This document shows, in pieces, positions 34,366 through 46,162 of a DNA stretch of 64,000 nucleotides. Both the position numbers and the translations under genes were made by a program. The notes under the pieces are model-generated. The model did no database searches. It saw only the letters and a program-made list of their open reading frames with translations, and was not told the DNA's origin. The first letter of the stretch is position 1; every line of letters begins with the position of its first letter. Source of the stretch: Artocarpus heterophyllus (lineage: Eukaryota > Streptophyta > Magnoliopsida > Rosales > Moraceae); contig CM046353.1 in NCBI GenBank assembly GCA_025403435.1, forward strand, positions 30,592,602-30,656,601. Direction: 5' to 3'.

Positions 34366-34563
34366 AATTGGGGTTTCCTCTTAGCGACATATCTTGTTGA
34401 CATGCTCGGATATGTTTATGAATTCACCTCGTTCGATCAGCCGAGCTTCTCTGACATACGACTATCGCCCGCTCGACGTGTCCCCGGTAACAGGCCCACC
34501 GAATATCATGTGAACGATATTCGGGGGATCCGAGGTGTTCCTAGTGTCGGCTCTAAGGCGGTT

Positions 34564-36174
34564 CTATACGTCTCGGCTCGACGAATCATTCCTTCCCAAG
34601 GTGGATCTCGGGGTTATAACCTGCTCAACAAACTCTTGCAAATGGCCTTCTCGGACTAGCCTTTCGATTTGGTCCTTCAGTTGGATGTATTCGCGAGTGC
34701 TATGCCCCACATCCTTATGGAATTCGCAAAACCTTGATTGATTTCGCTTCACCTTGCTTCCACGGAGCTTAGGTGGTGGTGTTAACAAATTCTTGCCACT
34801 TAATTGGGTGAGCACCTCGTCGATGGTCGCCACCAACGGTGTGTAGCTTTGAAATTTATCGGTTGGCCCCTTTGGCTTCTCGGTTTTCTTTTCTTTCTTC
34901 TGCTTCTTGCTCTGCTCGACATTGCTTTGTTCTGACGCTTTCTTCTGTTTCTTATCCTTCTTTGTTCTGCTTGGGTCGGCTTTTTTCCTACGGCTTTTTA
35001 TGTATTAGGCAGCATCAGCATGTCTCTGGGCATATTCGAACATTTGAGAAAATGTGCTCGGTTGCTCGAAGGCCAGCGACCAGGTCAGCTTTTCGTCTTA
35101 GAGACCACCTACAAAAATGTGCTTGAGGGTCTCGTCTTCGACATGCTTGACCTCGAGAGCTACCCAAGTGAACCGATTGATATAATCCCTGACGTTGCTG
35201 TCTTCTTGTTTGACAGCATACAGGTATGTAATTTCTTTCCTCCCCGTTTTCGTCGTAGAACATGCTGAAGAGAAGGCGTCGATCAGCTGTCAAAAAGAAG
35301 AAATAGATGAAGGTTCAAGTCATTGGAACCACTGCCGAGCAGGGCCTGTCAGTGTTAGTGAAAAAGCTTTACACATCGCTGCGTCGTTAGCGTTCTACAG
35401 CAGCATGTGCCCTCGGAAGAGTTCAACATGCTCATCAGCATCCGTCGTCCCATCGTAGGACTTAATTTGCGGTACCTTGAACTTTGGCGGCATAGGGGCC
35501 CGCATTATATTATCTAGGAAGGGTGGATCCTGGGCTCTCGTCTCATCTAGGCCAAATCGACAATTTCGAATCTCGTCGATCTGGCGCTGCAATGCCTGAA
35601 ATTGGCCGCTGTTAGTGTCCTCAGGAAGTTCGACCCGATAGGGTACTCCGCCCTCAGCACGGCCTCCAGCTCTAGGCTAGCAGTTCTGGTTTGTTCCCCG
35701 AGATCCGAGCCTGTCAAATACCGAGGCTCGAGAACCTTGTGGCAAGGGAGCACGAGCTGCTTGGCGTCCAAGACTACCTTCCTAGACCAACCTGTTATTG
35801 ACCGAGATGCCACGAGTGGATCCTCTAGATTGCTCGGAGTGGGCTTCTTTATGGTCAGTTGTGCTTCGCTCTATCTGACCTTCAGCCTAGTCAGCTTAGG
35901 CCGGGGGCGGCAGAGCTGGTGCAACCTGGCGCTGAGCCTGCTGCTCAAGCTGTTGCGTTAGGATCTGGACTGTATTCGTGAGTTCCCGGATCGGGTCCTG
36001 AGCGGCCGAGGCATCCACCGACTCAGCCCTGGCTGTGCTTCCTTGCCCCTTGGACCGAGACCTTGCGGTCCGGGGACGGCCCCTAGGCCTACCCGTGTTC
36101 GGTTGCCTATTTCTTGCATAGCCCGACCCCTCCTGTCGAGCTGTATCATCTCTGACGTTTCCTCGAGTCGTCAT
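34564..36174 (-). pseudogene. Tat element gag
   Basis: Gag begins at ATG 36,174 ('MTTRGNVRDDTARQEG'), about 70 bases inside the 5' LTR. It has a basic Arg-rich start and a Gln-rich segment ('ILTQQLEQQAQRQV'). It then breaks at a stop near 35,896. Capsid-like sequence is readable at 35,592-35,395 ('PFLDNIMRAPMPPKFKVPQIKSYDGTTDADEHVELFRGHMLL') and further on around 35,150-35,300. The C-terminal part (34,836-34,564) has 'VATIDEVL', a degenerate zinc finger 'CEFHKDVGHSTREY' in which the last Cys has become Tyr, and 'QIERLVREGHLQEFV'. Several stops and shifts make it non-functional. Confidence 0.82.
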
Positions 36175-36220
36175 CTCAGGCGTTAGAGGTGATGTAGCTG
36201 ACGTTTGGGTGAAGGCATAG

Positions 36221-36243
36221 GCGCCCTCCTTCTAGCGCTAAAA
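36221..36243 (-). other. Probable primer-binding site of the Tat element
   Basis: On the minus strand, next to the 5' LTR, the sequence reads TTTTAGCGCTAGAAGGAGGG. Its position is right for a primer site, and it would pair with a tRNA ending in '..CCTTCTAGCGC(C/T)A'. I could not match it to a specific plant tRNA from memory. Confidence 0.5.
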
Positions 36244-36880
36244 TGTTGACGCTTACCATGATCGGACGTCGGATCAACACCACGTGCAGCTGCGCACGGT
36301 TTGACTCTCCTTCGATCCGCCTCTACCCAGTCGAATGTAGCTGCAACAAGAGGAGGGACGCTTCGGAGGCAATAGAAAGGTTAGTCGACAGACAAGGGCC
36401 CTCCGATGCTCAAGATAGGGTTTGCTCGACAGAGGACGGTAGCCAGTTAGGTGGGAATGAAGAATCTCTCTCTAGAATGCCATAAATGCATTCTATTTAT
36501 AGGCCACCACTTGGATCGGGTGTAAGGTGGGTTTTACCTATGACCCAGGTGTCACATCAAGGTGTGTCAGGCAGTAGGTGATAAGTGTCGTGTCCCTCAT
36601 CCGATGGATTGGACTCCATCGAACGGCGAGTTAACTGCCTCGTGTTGGCCTATAATGGCGAGTGGCAGCCTGCTTGCTAGTAAGAATCACTTGACTTGAG
36701 CTAGTGTATATTCCGAGGTGGTAGCCTTCGTGGCGTGCAGCGTCGGAGGCCCGAAAGGCACCTCGGGAGGGCAACGCGTCATGTCGGGGGCTGAAGCAAG
36801 CTTATCGGAGTTCTGCCGAGCTTATGAGCCGACCATCGAAGTTTATTTTCTCGACGGTGGCGCCGAGCTCACCCTCAACA
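36244..36880 (-). repeat. Tat element 5' LTR (right, 637 bp)
   Basis: It begins TGTTGACGCTTACC and ends CACCCTCAACA. It is the same length as the left LTR. A minus-strand TATAAATA equivalent at 36,494-36,501 would be the gag-pol promoter. Confidence 0.93.
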
Positions 36881-36885
36881 AGGCC
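36881..36885. repeat. Target-site duplication AGGCC, right copy (Tat element)
   Basis: It is identical to 26,080-26,084. Deleting the element and one copy restores the interrupted gag reading frame of the Athila-like host. Confidence 0.93.
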
Positions 36886-37663
36886 TATTACCTATTAGAG
36901 GATATAGCAGCCTTTGATGACCATTGCCAAAAACATTTCATGTTGTAGACTCAATGCTGATGTTCCAATCCTTTTGCTACCAACAAGAAGAGAAGACACC
37001 CTTAGAAGTTATTTTGGATCAATTCAAGGCCACCATCGAGGAAAATGTTCAAGTCATCGACTCTAAATGTTATCTTGATGAACAAATGGAGCTTCTTAGG
37101 ACCACGATTATAGAAGGCCGCTTAGAGAAGGAAGTGGAAACATCTAATTCTTATAGTGACCCTCAATTGATGGAGGATTTGGTATTGTGTGATGATGATT
37201 GCTATTAGGATTACTCAAACGACCAAGGTCATGAGAGCAATTCGAATCATGTGGAGTCTTCTTCAGAATTTAAGCCTCCAGAGGAAATAATTCCTCGGAA
37301 TGAAGAGCAAAAACCCTTCAAGATGTTTTCACTCAAACATTTGCTAAGTTGGAATCCTGCTTGATCACCGATTTATACTTGTTAAATCAAGACATGTCCA
37401 TCCACAACCATGGGCTCTTTGAGGATCAAATCAAAAGCATGGAGATAAAAACAAAAATAAAGAGTGAAGAGAATTTAGGAGGGTCATTAGAGGTATCCTT
37501 ACATGAAGAAAAGATGCAAGAGCTGCTGACGAATGAAGAAGCTTATGAAATGATTGATTTAAGCTTCTTATTGGTCTTAACATATACACCACCAACCAAC
37601 CCTTTTAGCATACATCACCATCATTACTATACTATACTCTATACAAGCTCGAGCCTAGATTGA
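36886..37663 (+). pseudogene. Athila-like gag, downstream part, and adjoining degraded coding
   Basis: The gag frame resumes with 'YYLLEDIAAFDDH' and ends at TAG 36,946-36,948. After that come open pieces at 36,924-37,208 and 37,349-37,663 that are rich in Glu, Lys and Leu ('EKTPLEVILDQFKATIEENVQVID', 'GRLEKEVETSNSYS', 'SEENLGGSLEVSLHEEKMQELL'). These resemble the gag spacer of Athila elements in composition, but I see no zinc knuckle, protease or RT motif. I treat them as decayed gag-proximal coding. Confidence 0.5.
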
Positions 37664-39475
37664 AGTTATCCTACCAAGCCCATCATTCGAAACCAAGTCA
37701 AGTTGGAATGATGTGTCAAAGTTTCAACATCTTGCTAAGCTTGAGGGCATTTGCAACCAAGACCCATATATAGTGTCATATGACACCTACCATGGGTAGA
37801 AGCTGCTCCTTGATGAGTGCTTCTCTAAGAGTCAAGCCGATAACTTAAAATCAAGAGCTTCTTAGGAGGCAACCCATGTTCTCTAAACTTTCTCTTATTG
37901 TTTTGAATTTTGAATTTTGTTTTTAAGTCTTGGAAACTTTTTACTTTGTTTTTCTCTCTTTTCTTTTGTAGGTACAAGAGGTGGAGCCAAGGGGAGTTGG
38001 TGACACTGAAGGAGCCTATGAGCTTCAAAGACGTCAAGCTGCCATGCCGAAGCACCATTGAGCATAAATGAGAGGATTTTTCTTAAAATTTTCCTATTTT
38101 TTGTGCTTTCTTACACATTGAGGAATTTGTGCATATTGAGTTTAGGGGGAGATGAAACTTTTTGTTTTTGTTTTAAAAAAATTGATAATTATAAAAAGTT
38201 TTGCATAATTAGAGAGGTTTTTTTTTTTTTTTTTTTTTTTGCTTTCTTTGGTGATTTTTCCTATACCAATAATGAGAATTATGGTTGGAAATTATGCACT
38301 GCTTGTGAAAAGTATGAATATTGTGTAGTTTTGTGCTTAGTGCTTGAGTTTGTTTCATTTCAAGCACCATGTCTTAAGCTTTGAGTTGTGTACAATTTTG
38401 GAGAACGTTTGTATGATTATGTGATTTTTAATGAACTCCCAAGTCCTAGAATTTGTTTGATTTGCTCTCGAGGCGAAATCATAGAACTTCTATATTAAGG
38501 AAATAACTTAAGCCATTCTTGGACCTTTTGAACCTTTTCATGCCTACCTAAACATATTCTTGCCCCAAGTATACCCCGTTGAGCCTTATGTATCCTTTCT
38601 TTGTTCGCTACATTTTTAACCTAGCCTATAAATAATTTCCCATTCCTTACCTTATTTTTAGCATGTGATCTTTCTAAGAATTATTTTTGAGCTATGCTAA
38701 GTTATGGGAGGGAGAGTGGAGTTTAGGAACTTTTCTTTCTGTCTTATGTCATTTTGTTTGAGAAAAAAGAAATAAAAAGAAAAAAAGAAAAGAAAAGGTG
38801 TTCCACCCTTAGTTCATGCAATGAAAGAAAGAAATAAGTTTGGGGGTGCAGTAGCAAAAAGAAAAAAAAATAAAGGAAACAAAAAAAAAAAGAGAGAACG
38901 GAAAACAAAGGAAAATAAAGTAGTTGATAAAGGAAGTTGAAGCAATGTTTGAGGGTGTTACTTGGAAGTGTGGAATTGAGCTCCATAAGGGTCCTAAATT
39001 GATTTATGCGCTCAGAATGTTTTGGGCCACAAATTTTTTCTCATCCTACCCTTTACCTAAGCCAAACATTATAAGCTTATTGAAGTCCTAAGGGTCCTTA
39101 AAATGGTGTTAATCTACACTAGTGGAGAATGACATAAAAAGCAAACCTATAGGATTTGTTTACATTTTTTAGTCTCTTGCTAATTTCAACATTGCATGAA
39201 CCTATCAAAACTGCATACAACAATGAGTGAAAATACCACACATACACTTAGAGAATCCAATTGGAATTGCACACACACTCTAGGATTAATTACAATGCTT
39301 TGTCAATGTCTATGTTTTTCTCTAAGTTATGCTGTTTAGTCAACTTTTGAGGAGTTTGTTGGAGATTACTAATTTAGCACAATTTGCCTCTAGTTTATAT
39401 TTTTTTATTTTGGGTTTTCCTTCTTTTCTTGTTTTTCTGTCTTTCTCTTTTGCTTTAGGACAAGCAAAACTTTAA
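37664..39475 (+). other. Non-coding 3' internal region of the Athila-like element
   Basis: There is no conserved domain. A 'ggaggcaacccatg' phrase at about 37,866 and poly-A/poly-T rich stretches (T20 at about 38,221, A-rich 38,760-38,900) are typical of the long untranslated tract between coding and the 3' LTR in Athila-type elements. An 'aagtttgggggtg' phrase near 38,837 is a second polypurine-like run. Confidence 0.5.
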
Positions 39476-39486
39476 GTTTGGGGGTA
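39476..39486 (+). other. Polypurine tract of the Athila-like element
   Basis: GTTTGGGGGTA directly precedes the TGATAACT LTR start. It establishes plus-strand orientation and the 3' LTR boundary. Confidence 0.75.
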
Positions 39487-41238
39487 TGATAACTCTATAG
39501 AAATAGAGTTATTCATGTCCTTGAATGCACATGTTTTTGCTATCTTTTAGAGATTTTTATTTAATTTGGTTTATTTTTATATATTTTACTTTTTATTTCA
39601 TTTTTGTTAATTTGATTTATTTTATTTTAGTTTTAGTTTTAGCATCATCATCATTGTTATTATTATTTTCCTTCTATTTATTTATTTTATCTCAATTGTG
39701 CATATTAAATTAGGTAAAAGAGCTAAAATGACAATTTGCAGCAAATTGAGGTAAAAATTTTTGTCATAATTTGTACTTCAAATAGCCAACAATAACGCCA
39801 ACTTACACAGAAGGAAGAGGAGAACCATTCACATTGCCAGCTTTGGATCTATTCCGGATCCACCCAGGGCACGTGTGCATGCCACAGCCAACAGGAGTGC
39901 ATCCTAAGAAAAGAAGTAGCAGGCTATGCCCAATCTACATCAACCATGCGGCCCAACTATCCCTCAATACTCTAGCCCATTGGTGCTTATGTGCTACGTG
40001 TCTCCTCTCTGCTCCAAAGCGCCCTCAATTTTAGCAAATAAGATGCCTCCACATATGCATCTCAAGCTTGACGTCAAATTGCAATGTGCCAAGTGGCTAA
40101 ATGCATTAGATCCCTGCTTGTTGCTTCCTTTTACGCTGTGGCGTGGGGAAAAAGAAAAGGAAAGTAAGCTCGCCCCTTCAAAGGGATTGAGCACAAAACT
40201 AAAGGAGCTGGAAAGCTCCAATGTTTTGGGAGCTGAATATCCCAAGAGAGAAAAAATGAGAAAAAATAAAATAAATATTTAGTTTAAGTTTTATTTTAGT
40301 TTTAGTTTTAGTTTTTGTTTTTAGCTTTAGATTTGGTTTGTTTATTTTTCGTTTGAAAACACTGTTGAAGATAACTTTAGGCTACAAAGAGGAAGAAGAA
40401 GATTTGGGAGAGGGGGAGCTTGGAGTTTATGACACCTCCATTTAGGTGATTTCTTTCCCTTTTTTTTTTTTTTTTTTACTTTTGTATATTCTAAAAATGC
40501 TTCAATATTGGTGTTGCTTATTTTCACCTTTATTTTTATTTTCATTTTTGTTTAGGGCTTGATTATTGCTGTTCTAGGAATTTCAATTTAGCTTATTCAT
40601 ATTTCTTTGATTATCTATTTACTCAAATTGATTGTGACTGTCTAATTTATGTTAAATAATTATTCTATATGGTGTTAATGCTTCTAGTTGATTGATCACC
40701 AATTAGTCGATTAGGAAGCCATGATTTGCTACTGGGAGGGGGATTGTCATGCTATGCGAATCATAGAGTAACGTAGCCTTAGTGGGAAAGGAATATAGCC
40801 ACTATGATTATGTAGCCATTAACGATATATGAGAACTTAATGAATTCTAACTAATTAGTGGACATGGGAATATAGTTTACTAATTAATAGAAAGTATTAC
40901 CGGGAGGGGCTTTTGAAGAGTTTGGGAGATTTTAGGTTTTATTCAAATAGACAACATGATTAAGGCAATTAATGGATGCTTAAGTGATTTGAATCCCTAG
41001 AGTGTTTTCGTTCATTTTATTTTATTTCATTAGTTTCATTTAGTTTATTTAATTTTGTTAATTTAGTTTTAATTTTAGTTTTTATTCTTATTTTTAATTT
41101 ATTATTTAAATAATCATAGAGCTAATCCAATTTCGGTAATTAACTAAAATTAAACACAATCCTCATGGGAACAATATCCGTATTTAGGTACACTTTATTA
41201 CTTGTATGATTCCATGCAGTTACGGATCCAACCAAACA
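39487..41238 (+). repeat. Athila-like 3' LTR
   Basis: The LTR is 1,752 bp, from TGATAACTCT to AACCAAACA, homologous to the split 5' LTR. At 40,772-40,776 it shows the unoccupied site of the solo LTR insertion. It includes a T18 run near 40,461. Confidence 0.82.
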
Positions 41239-41269
41239 AACCTCCCTTTTCTCTTTTGTTTTGTTCTAG

Positions 41270-42148
41270 AATGAGGCTCCCACAAATGATGAAACTTTGG
41301 GGGTTCCCATCGATGACGTCCTTGAGGTTGATCAATCACATGATGATGTTCTCTAGCCAGATCAAAAGATCCCTCTACAACAGCATGCACAAGCTATCGC
41401 GGATAGTTACTTGGTGGTCTCGACCATTCCTTTAGACAAGACCTGCTCTTCTATTCCTAAAGCAACTAAAGAGAAACCTCCTACAAACCCTAACTCACTC
41501 TCACTGACTCATGCACCAAAAGTTGCTACTTCTGTTGCCTCGAGCAAAACCACCTCTAGTGATAGTGCACAGCTCCTATAGTAGGGCTCCGCCATTGATA
41601 CTTTCTTAGAGTCATTTGACATATCAGAGCTTGGCATAACTTTGGTTAAGTGTGAGACAAGAAGCAACCCTGAGCTTGCTTTTTTCTAGGGAGCCATTGT
41701 TCTTGCCTCATCGATCACCTTCATGGAGAAGGCCTTCACTCATATTCCCAACTTTGTCCCCAAGAATGGCATGTCCAAGTATCTTTATCCCTCTATTCTC
41801 GTAGACTTGGGCTCAGTTTTGCTTAGGCTTCACAATTCTTCCCTTATTGAGATCTTCGAGGCCACCTTGTTATTTTGGCAAGACATATGCAGTTATGCTG
41901 ATAACCTAGCCTGTTACACAGATGCTTTATTAACTAGGGTCCAAGATGTTGCACGCATCTTATTCAGAAAGCATAATGAGCCCGCCAAGAGGGCTGACAT
42001 TGATTCTAGGATTGCTTGTATAGAGGCGGAATTGGCAGCTCTGAAGGAGTAGAGGACTAACCACCCACCGCCTAACCTTAGGGACCATGACAAGGCTGTT
42101 GCAGCGGTAGAGGCACTCAGGCACTTTAATGATGACCTATTTCCTTGA
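41270..42148 (+). pseudogene. PMD-like pseudogene, last exon
   Basis: A pyrimidine-rich tract ending TTTTGTTCTAG at 41,269 looks like a true 3' splice site. From 41,270 one reading frame runs 292 codons to TGA 42,146-42,148 with no frameshift, broken only by five TAG codons (41,354, 41,579, 41,582, 41,687, 42,050). The product has a Ser/Thr/Lys-rich first part and a helical C-terminal part ('HKLS'-free, 'LTRVQDVARILFRKHNEPAKRADIDSRIACIEAELAALKE'). This fits the coiled-coil tail of transposon-borne PMD proteins. The start of the gene is at 18,160. The Athila-like element entered the preceding intron only about 30 bases from the acceptor. The link between the two parts is inferred from position and domain order. 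Confidence 0.5.
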
Positions 42149-42441
42149 CTTGTATTCGATTTATATTTTTCCCTCCTTTTGGACTTATTTATTTTATTGG
42201 TGTATTTTGAGACTATGGTGATAGGCTTGTAACTTTTGTGATGCCTTCTGCTCTTTTGTTCGTCTCCTTCTAGTACTATTAAACTCCTTTGTTTCATTAT
42301 GGAATGTTAGAACATTGTCTTCTTTTTCTTGTTGAAAATTATGACCAGACGCTATGCTCATGCTCATAGCAGCTTACATTTGTACACGGCCCTTCATGTG
42401 CTATTTCCTCCCGTGCCATCCATGGCTAAGTTGTGTCATTA
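42149..42441. other. Convergent 3' region between the PMD and PF04195-like pseudogenes
   Basis: This 293-bp stretch holds no motif. It would contain the 3' UTRs of both convergent genes. If two Tat elements of opposite orientation were fused, the junction lies about here, and no pol sequence from either is present. Confidence 0.4.
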
Positions 42442-42598
42442 CTAAGACACTTCCTTGAACCATTTCCAAATGGATGACTTTTCGAGTCGATCGGGGTTAG
42501 AGATCTCAGCCCAGGTTTGTCTTTTCAATGCAAGCAATACGTCCAACCTTGCTCCAAGCCTTTCACCAAAAGGGGCTGGATGATTTAGCTCGTAATCT

Positions 42599-42636
<38 letters not shown>

Positions 42637-43545
42637 AATGTTAAAGATTAGTTGGAATTACTGCTTGAAATAAATACAAGTGTTAGTGCTTACCCATGTG
42701 ACCAAATGCAAATAGGAAAGTGAATCAAGCAGTTAGTTCGACCGAGTTACGGTTGTTTGACATGAAGAAGTATCTCTCTTCCCATTGTCTATCCACATTG
42801 ATGAATTCAGTAATAAGTTGTTTTGATTGTTGATACACAAAATAAAAACGACCCTTGTTTTTGTTGTTCGCCTTCAAGAAGTATCATCGAAGAAAATCAA
42901 AGATATCGAACTCGATGCCAGCTTCTTCAATCAGCACCATTAGAGCAATTAGCAGCCAAATTCCATTTGGCATAAGCTAAGTTATGGAGATGTCGAAGTG
43001 GCCGATGATCTCTAGCATGAACTCTGGGATTGGCAGTCGGAGTCTGAGCTCGAACCACTTCATGTACACGTAAAACCAGTTATCGTTTTGCATATATGCT
43101 TGTTCCTCTGGATAGGGTAGTCAAATTTTGATTGAGGATGGAATCCATACTTTGATCTTATAGTTGACAAATCACCCTCGTCAAGACTGACTCTGGATTT
43201 TTTTGAGAAAAAAGATACTCCTTTCATTGGGGATATATACTTTCTCCTTTTAGGTGCTTCGATCTGGTCGACTCATACTGATGGTCGAGCTGGCATATCT
43301 CTTTTCTCTATGAAATTGACAACCTTTGTGCTGGTTTCAGCACCACCAGCCCTCGAGCTTGATTCAATTATGGACTGCTCATAGATCATTTTGTCAACTT
43401 TCTTTTCTTTACTACTCGACCAAGGGTCTTCACTGCTACTTGCTTGAGCCGATATCAATTGCTTTTGACATTTTTGCAAAAATAGGTTTTTGAAGGGAGA
43501 TCTAGGGTTTTGAAGATCTAAGGGCTGAAGGCTCCTAAAATCCAA
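42442..43545 (-). pseudogene. Second PF04195-like antisense gene, with an intron
   Basis: On the minus strand the region 43,545-42,694 encodes a Ser-rich N-terminus. It is followed by 'DNWFYVYMKWFELRLRLPIPEFMLEIIGHFDISIT', a stop, 'LMPNGIWLLIALMVLIEEAGIEFDIFDFLR', another stop and 'YFLKANNKNKGRFYFVYQ'. This is the PF04195-like core, equivalent to residues about 175-255 of the gene at 27.2 kb. An intron at 42,693-42,597 has a GTAAGC donor and a 35-T tract before a GCAG acceptor. The next exon reads 'ADYELNHPAPFGERLGARLDVLLALKRQTWAEI' to TAG 42,442-42,444. It lies antisense and upstream of a plus-strand polypurine tract, just as the other copy does in its own element. The start codon is uncertain. 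Confidence 0.7.
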
Positions 43546-44131
43546 AAAATCTCAACATTTTGTAAAAGTTCTAAACTCACGAAAGCCAAACTGGCCAGGG
43601 GGTCATGGATTTTCTCAAAAAATAGGATGAAAATGGTATCAAAATGCTCAAAATTGAAAGAGAAATAAGATTATGGAAAGAAAATTGCAAGAAAATCAGA
43701 AGAAAAGTGAGAAATCTTGCCTGAGGATCATTGGAAAACTCAAGAAAACAGAGGACAATCACCTTGGGTTCAAAGAAGAAGAAGCAAAATGAAGACGAGA
43801 TAGAAAATGTATGTTATGTGCTATCTGAAGGAGTCTGATCAATGGCTAAGATCAGTTCAAGATGATTTGATCTGATGGCTAGTGTTTTGCATCTTTTTGA
43901 GCTCCTGCTCAAACCAAGGCAGTATCTTTTCGAATCAGATATATGTGTCAACGCTACAGGGATATTTTGGAACCCTTCAATCGTGTTGTGACACGTGTTG
44001 TGGGTAGTTGAGCATCGTAATTTCCTAGGGAAGAGTGATGATCCTAGTGTGAATGCAGAATTTTGATCAAGGTGATGTGTCGTCGAACTAAAGATTGATG
44101 TCTAATCACTCTTGTAGTCTATTACATTGAC
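43546..44131. other. Upstream flank of the second antisense gene
   Basis: There is no coding evidence. By analogy with 26.7-27.2 kb this should hold the antisense gene's promoter and leader on the minus strand. I did not find a convincing TATA box. Confidence 0.35.
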
Positions 44132-44146
44132 TAAGGAGTGGGGGCT
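44132..44146 (+). other. Polypurine tract of a plus-strand Tat-like element, split by an LTR insertion
   Basis: The left part reads TAAGGAGTGGGGGCT. After the Angela-like LTR the sequence resumes with GGGCTAAC at 56,739 and then TGTTGGGG at 56,747. With one GGGCT removed, GGAGTGGGGGCTAAC precedes an LTR start, the standard Tat arrangement. The insertion fell inside the tract itself. Confidence 0.65.
44142..44146. repeat. Target-site duplication GGGCT, left copy (Angela-like LTR)
   Basis: GGGCT before the LTR start at 44,147 is repeated exactly at 56,739-56,743 after the LTR end. Confidence 0.9.
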
Positions 44147-45021
44147 TGTTAGACATGTATGCCCTAAGAGTAAAAATGTAATATGTTTTTGGAGACATTT
44201 TTATCAATAAAGAACTTATTCATTTATATATACCAAATCTTGTCCTCTTTACGTTCATATTTGTTGATTGTGTGTTAAGCAAACAGTAGTTTGAGACTGT
44301 TAGTCTAAACCTTAAGAATTGGGCATATAATGGGATGATTATACGGAAGACACGATTCTTACGGTGACGGTCTAAAACATATGTTCCGCAATCGAGGGAA
44401 TAAATTTGGGCGCTTTATTCATGTAAAGATTAATATGTTGTCTATATCCCTTTGGGAGATGGTTTGTCTTGGCCATCAGAGTTGGACTCTGTGAATAGAA
44501 ACATTGGCACGTTGTCATAGGTGACGATGTATTGGATCGGGACATAAAGTGAATTGATTTGGATTAATAATTCTGTCTTGGCAAATCGATTCACTTTAGA
44601 CAATCATTTGTATTGTATCTTAATCCTGAGATGAATAATGGGCCCGTTGTCTCAACTTGTGTCTTTTGATATACCAATGGGTGACTCCCACATCTCAATA
44701 GTGGTATGCATGCCGGTATGTTGGAGGCATGACTCTTGATAGCGTAGACTTGTTATTCATAGATATAGAATCCATAGCTCCTCTTTAGGAGTAATGATAC
44801 CCTCTTATATGCGTTGTCCTGTAATTGGAAAACTGGAGCGCTCAACCACTTGGATACATAGGTGTAACCGAATGGTATACTATCTTTGGATGGTAAGTTT
44901 TCTAATGGTGAGACAATGGAACGTAAGATAAAAATAATCGGGAAGGTAAGACTAAACTTGACCTTAAGCCGATTATGGATTATCATATGGGGATACGATA
45001 CACTTTGATATGTCATGGAGA

Positions 45022-45026
45022 CTTAG
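45022..45026. repeat. Target-site duplication CTTAG, left copy (Tekay-2)
   Basis: CTTAG precedes the left LTR and is repeated exactly at 55,606-55,610. Confidence 0.93.
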
Positions 45027-46162
45027 TGTAACGACCCCTCACGGACCGTTACAGTTAAACTTATTGTTCTTATCTTTCTATCTTGTTAAAGTGCGGAAAA
45101 TAATACTCTGAAATAATAATCGTAATTTGTCAGGAATGATTTTTCTTTAACTTCGATAAATTTTAGGAAATTTTTTTTTAATAGTCATATTATCATCATT
45201 ATTATTATTATCTTTTTTATTATTTATTTAAATTTTTATCTAAACAAAAATAATTTTAATAAATGATAAAAGTCTAAAATCCATATTGCGAAATACATGA
45301 GTTCCAAAATAATCCACCAATAAAAAATCACCATCAAACATAGCCTTGAAATTTATTTAAAATAAATATATTTTCATTCCAGGATCATTATTCCCGTTTT
45401 CCTATCGTACATCGTCCCGCATCCGCTCCAAGCTTCTCTGTTTTTACATCATTCCTTTTCCTTTATCTGCAACATGAATTAACTTATATAAGCAAAGCTT
45501 AGTAAGACACTTGTATCTCACAAAATACCCTCTTTTTTTTTTGGGTCATATAACAAACATCATCATAAATATAAACATCCTTGAAAACATTTTAACATTT
45601 AAAAACCATCGTATAGTGGGCCCGACGCTGTACCATCATAGCGCGCTAGTCACAGAAAGAGTGAGGTAGCTAATCCCAAACCTACCGTGACAAAAAGTCC
45701 ACTCACCGGACAAAAGACCGTTCACCGATCACCATCAACATCAAGGGTGTACAACGTCAATTTAAAACATAAAATATACATTTATACATACTTATATACA
45801 CATATTCTTCATCAAAACATCATCATAAGAGAAATATTAAAACATTATAACACCATCATCAACATCAAAATCATATATTTCTCTTCATCATTTTTTTTTC
45901 ATGTTGCAGGTGAGAGTGTACTTACATAAATGCCCTACTTAACTTTTATAAACTTTTTTAATGGTGACGCGCGATTGAGGTCTCGGTTGCTCGCCTTTTG
46001 AACCGTTCATGCCATAATATAATAAAATTATTAAAAGGTTATAATAATCTATTAAATAGATCCATCTCATTAAAACAACACATAATAGCTGATTTCATCC
46101 TCATATAATATCAAAACACAAAACAAAACAAACAATTACATAAGATTACATGACTTTACAAA

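Larger units (their letters stand above)
26085..36880 (-). mobile_element. Tat-lineage Ty3/Gypsy element with an antisense gene
   Basis: This is a 10.8-kb minus-strand retrotransposon with two 637-bp LTRs, AGGCC duplications and a typical 'ctggggggctaa' polypurine tract. On the minus strand the order is gag (36.17-34.5 kb), protease with a DNG active site, RT, RNase H and integrase (to about 30.6 kb). Between integrase and the 3' LTR, on the opposite strand, lies a multi-exon gene related to PF04195 ('putative gypsy type transposon'). Antisense extra genes of this kind are known from Tat elements such as Grande and Retand. All pol domains carry stops or shifts. GC content is higher than in the host Athila-like element. 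Confidence 0.9.
21766..41238 (+). mobile_element. Non-autonomous Athila-like LTR retrotransposon, heavily nested
   Basis: This is a plus-strand Ty3/Gypsy element with LTRs of about 1.73-1.75 kb once nested insertions are removed (21,766-25,683 and 39,487-41,238). A decayed tRNA-Asp primer site at 25,690, a gag fragment and a 'taagtttgggggta' polypurine tract fit the Athila clade. No protease, RT or integrase of its own is visible between gag and the 3' LTR, so it is non-autonomous or a deletion derivative. The five bases outside the LTRs are AACTT and AACCT, a plausible duplication with one mismatch. It holds a Tekay-family solo LTR in its 5' LTR and a 10.8-kb Tat element in its gag. Confidence 0.82.

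Noticed and set aside
43577..43762. A minus-strand open frame upstream of the second PF04195-like gene, considered as its N-terminus
   Set aside because: It is in a different frame, hydrophobic and T-rich, with no splice site linking it. I left the gene start uncertain instead.
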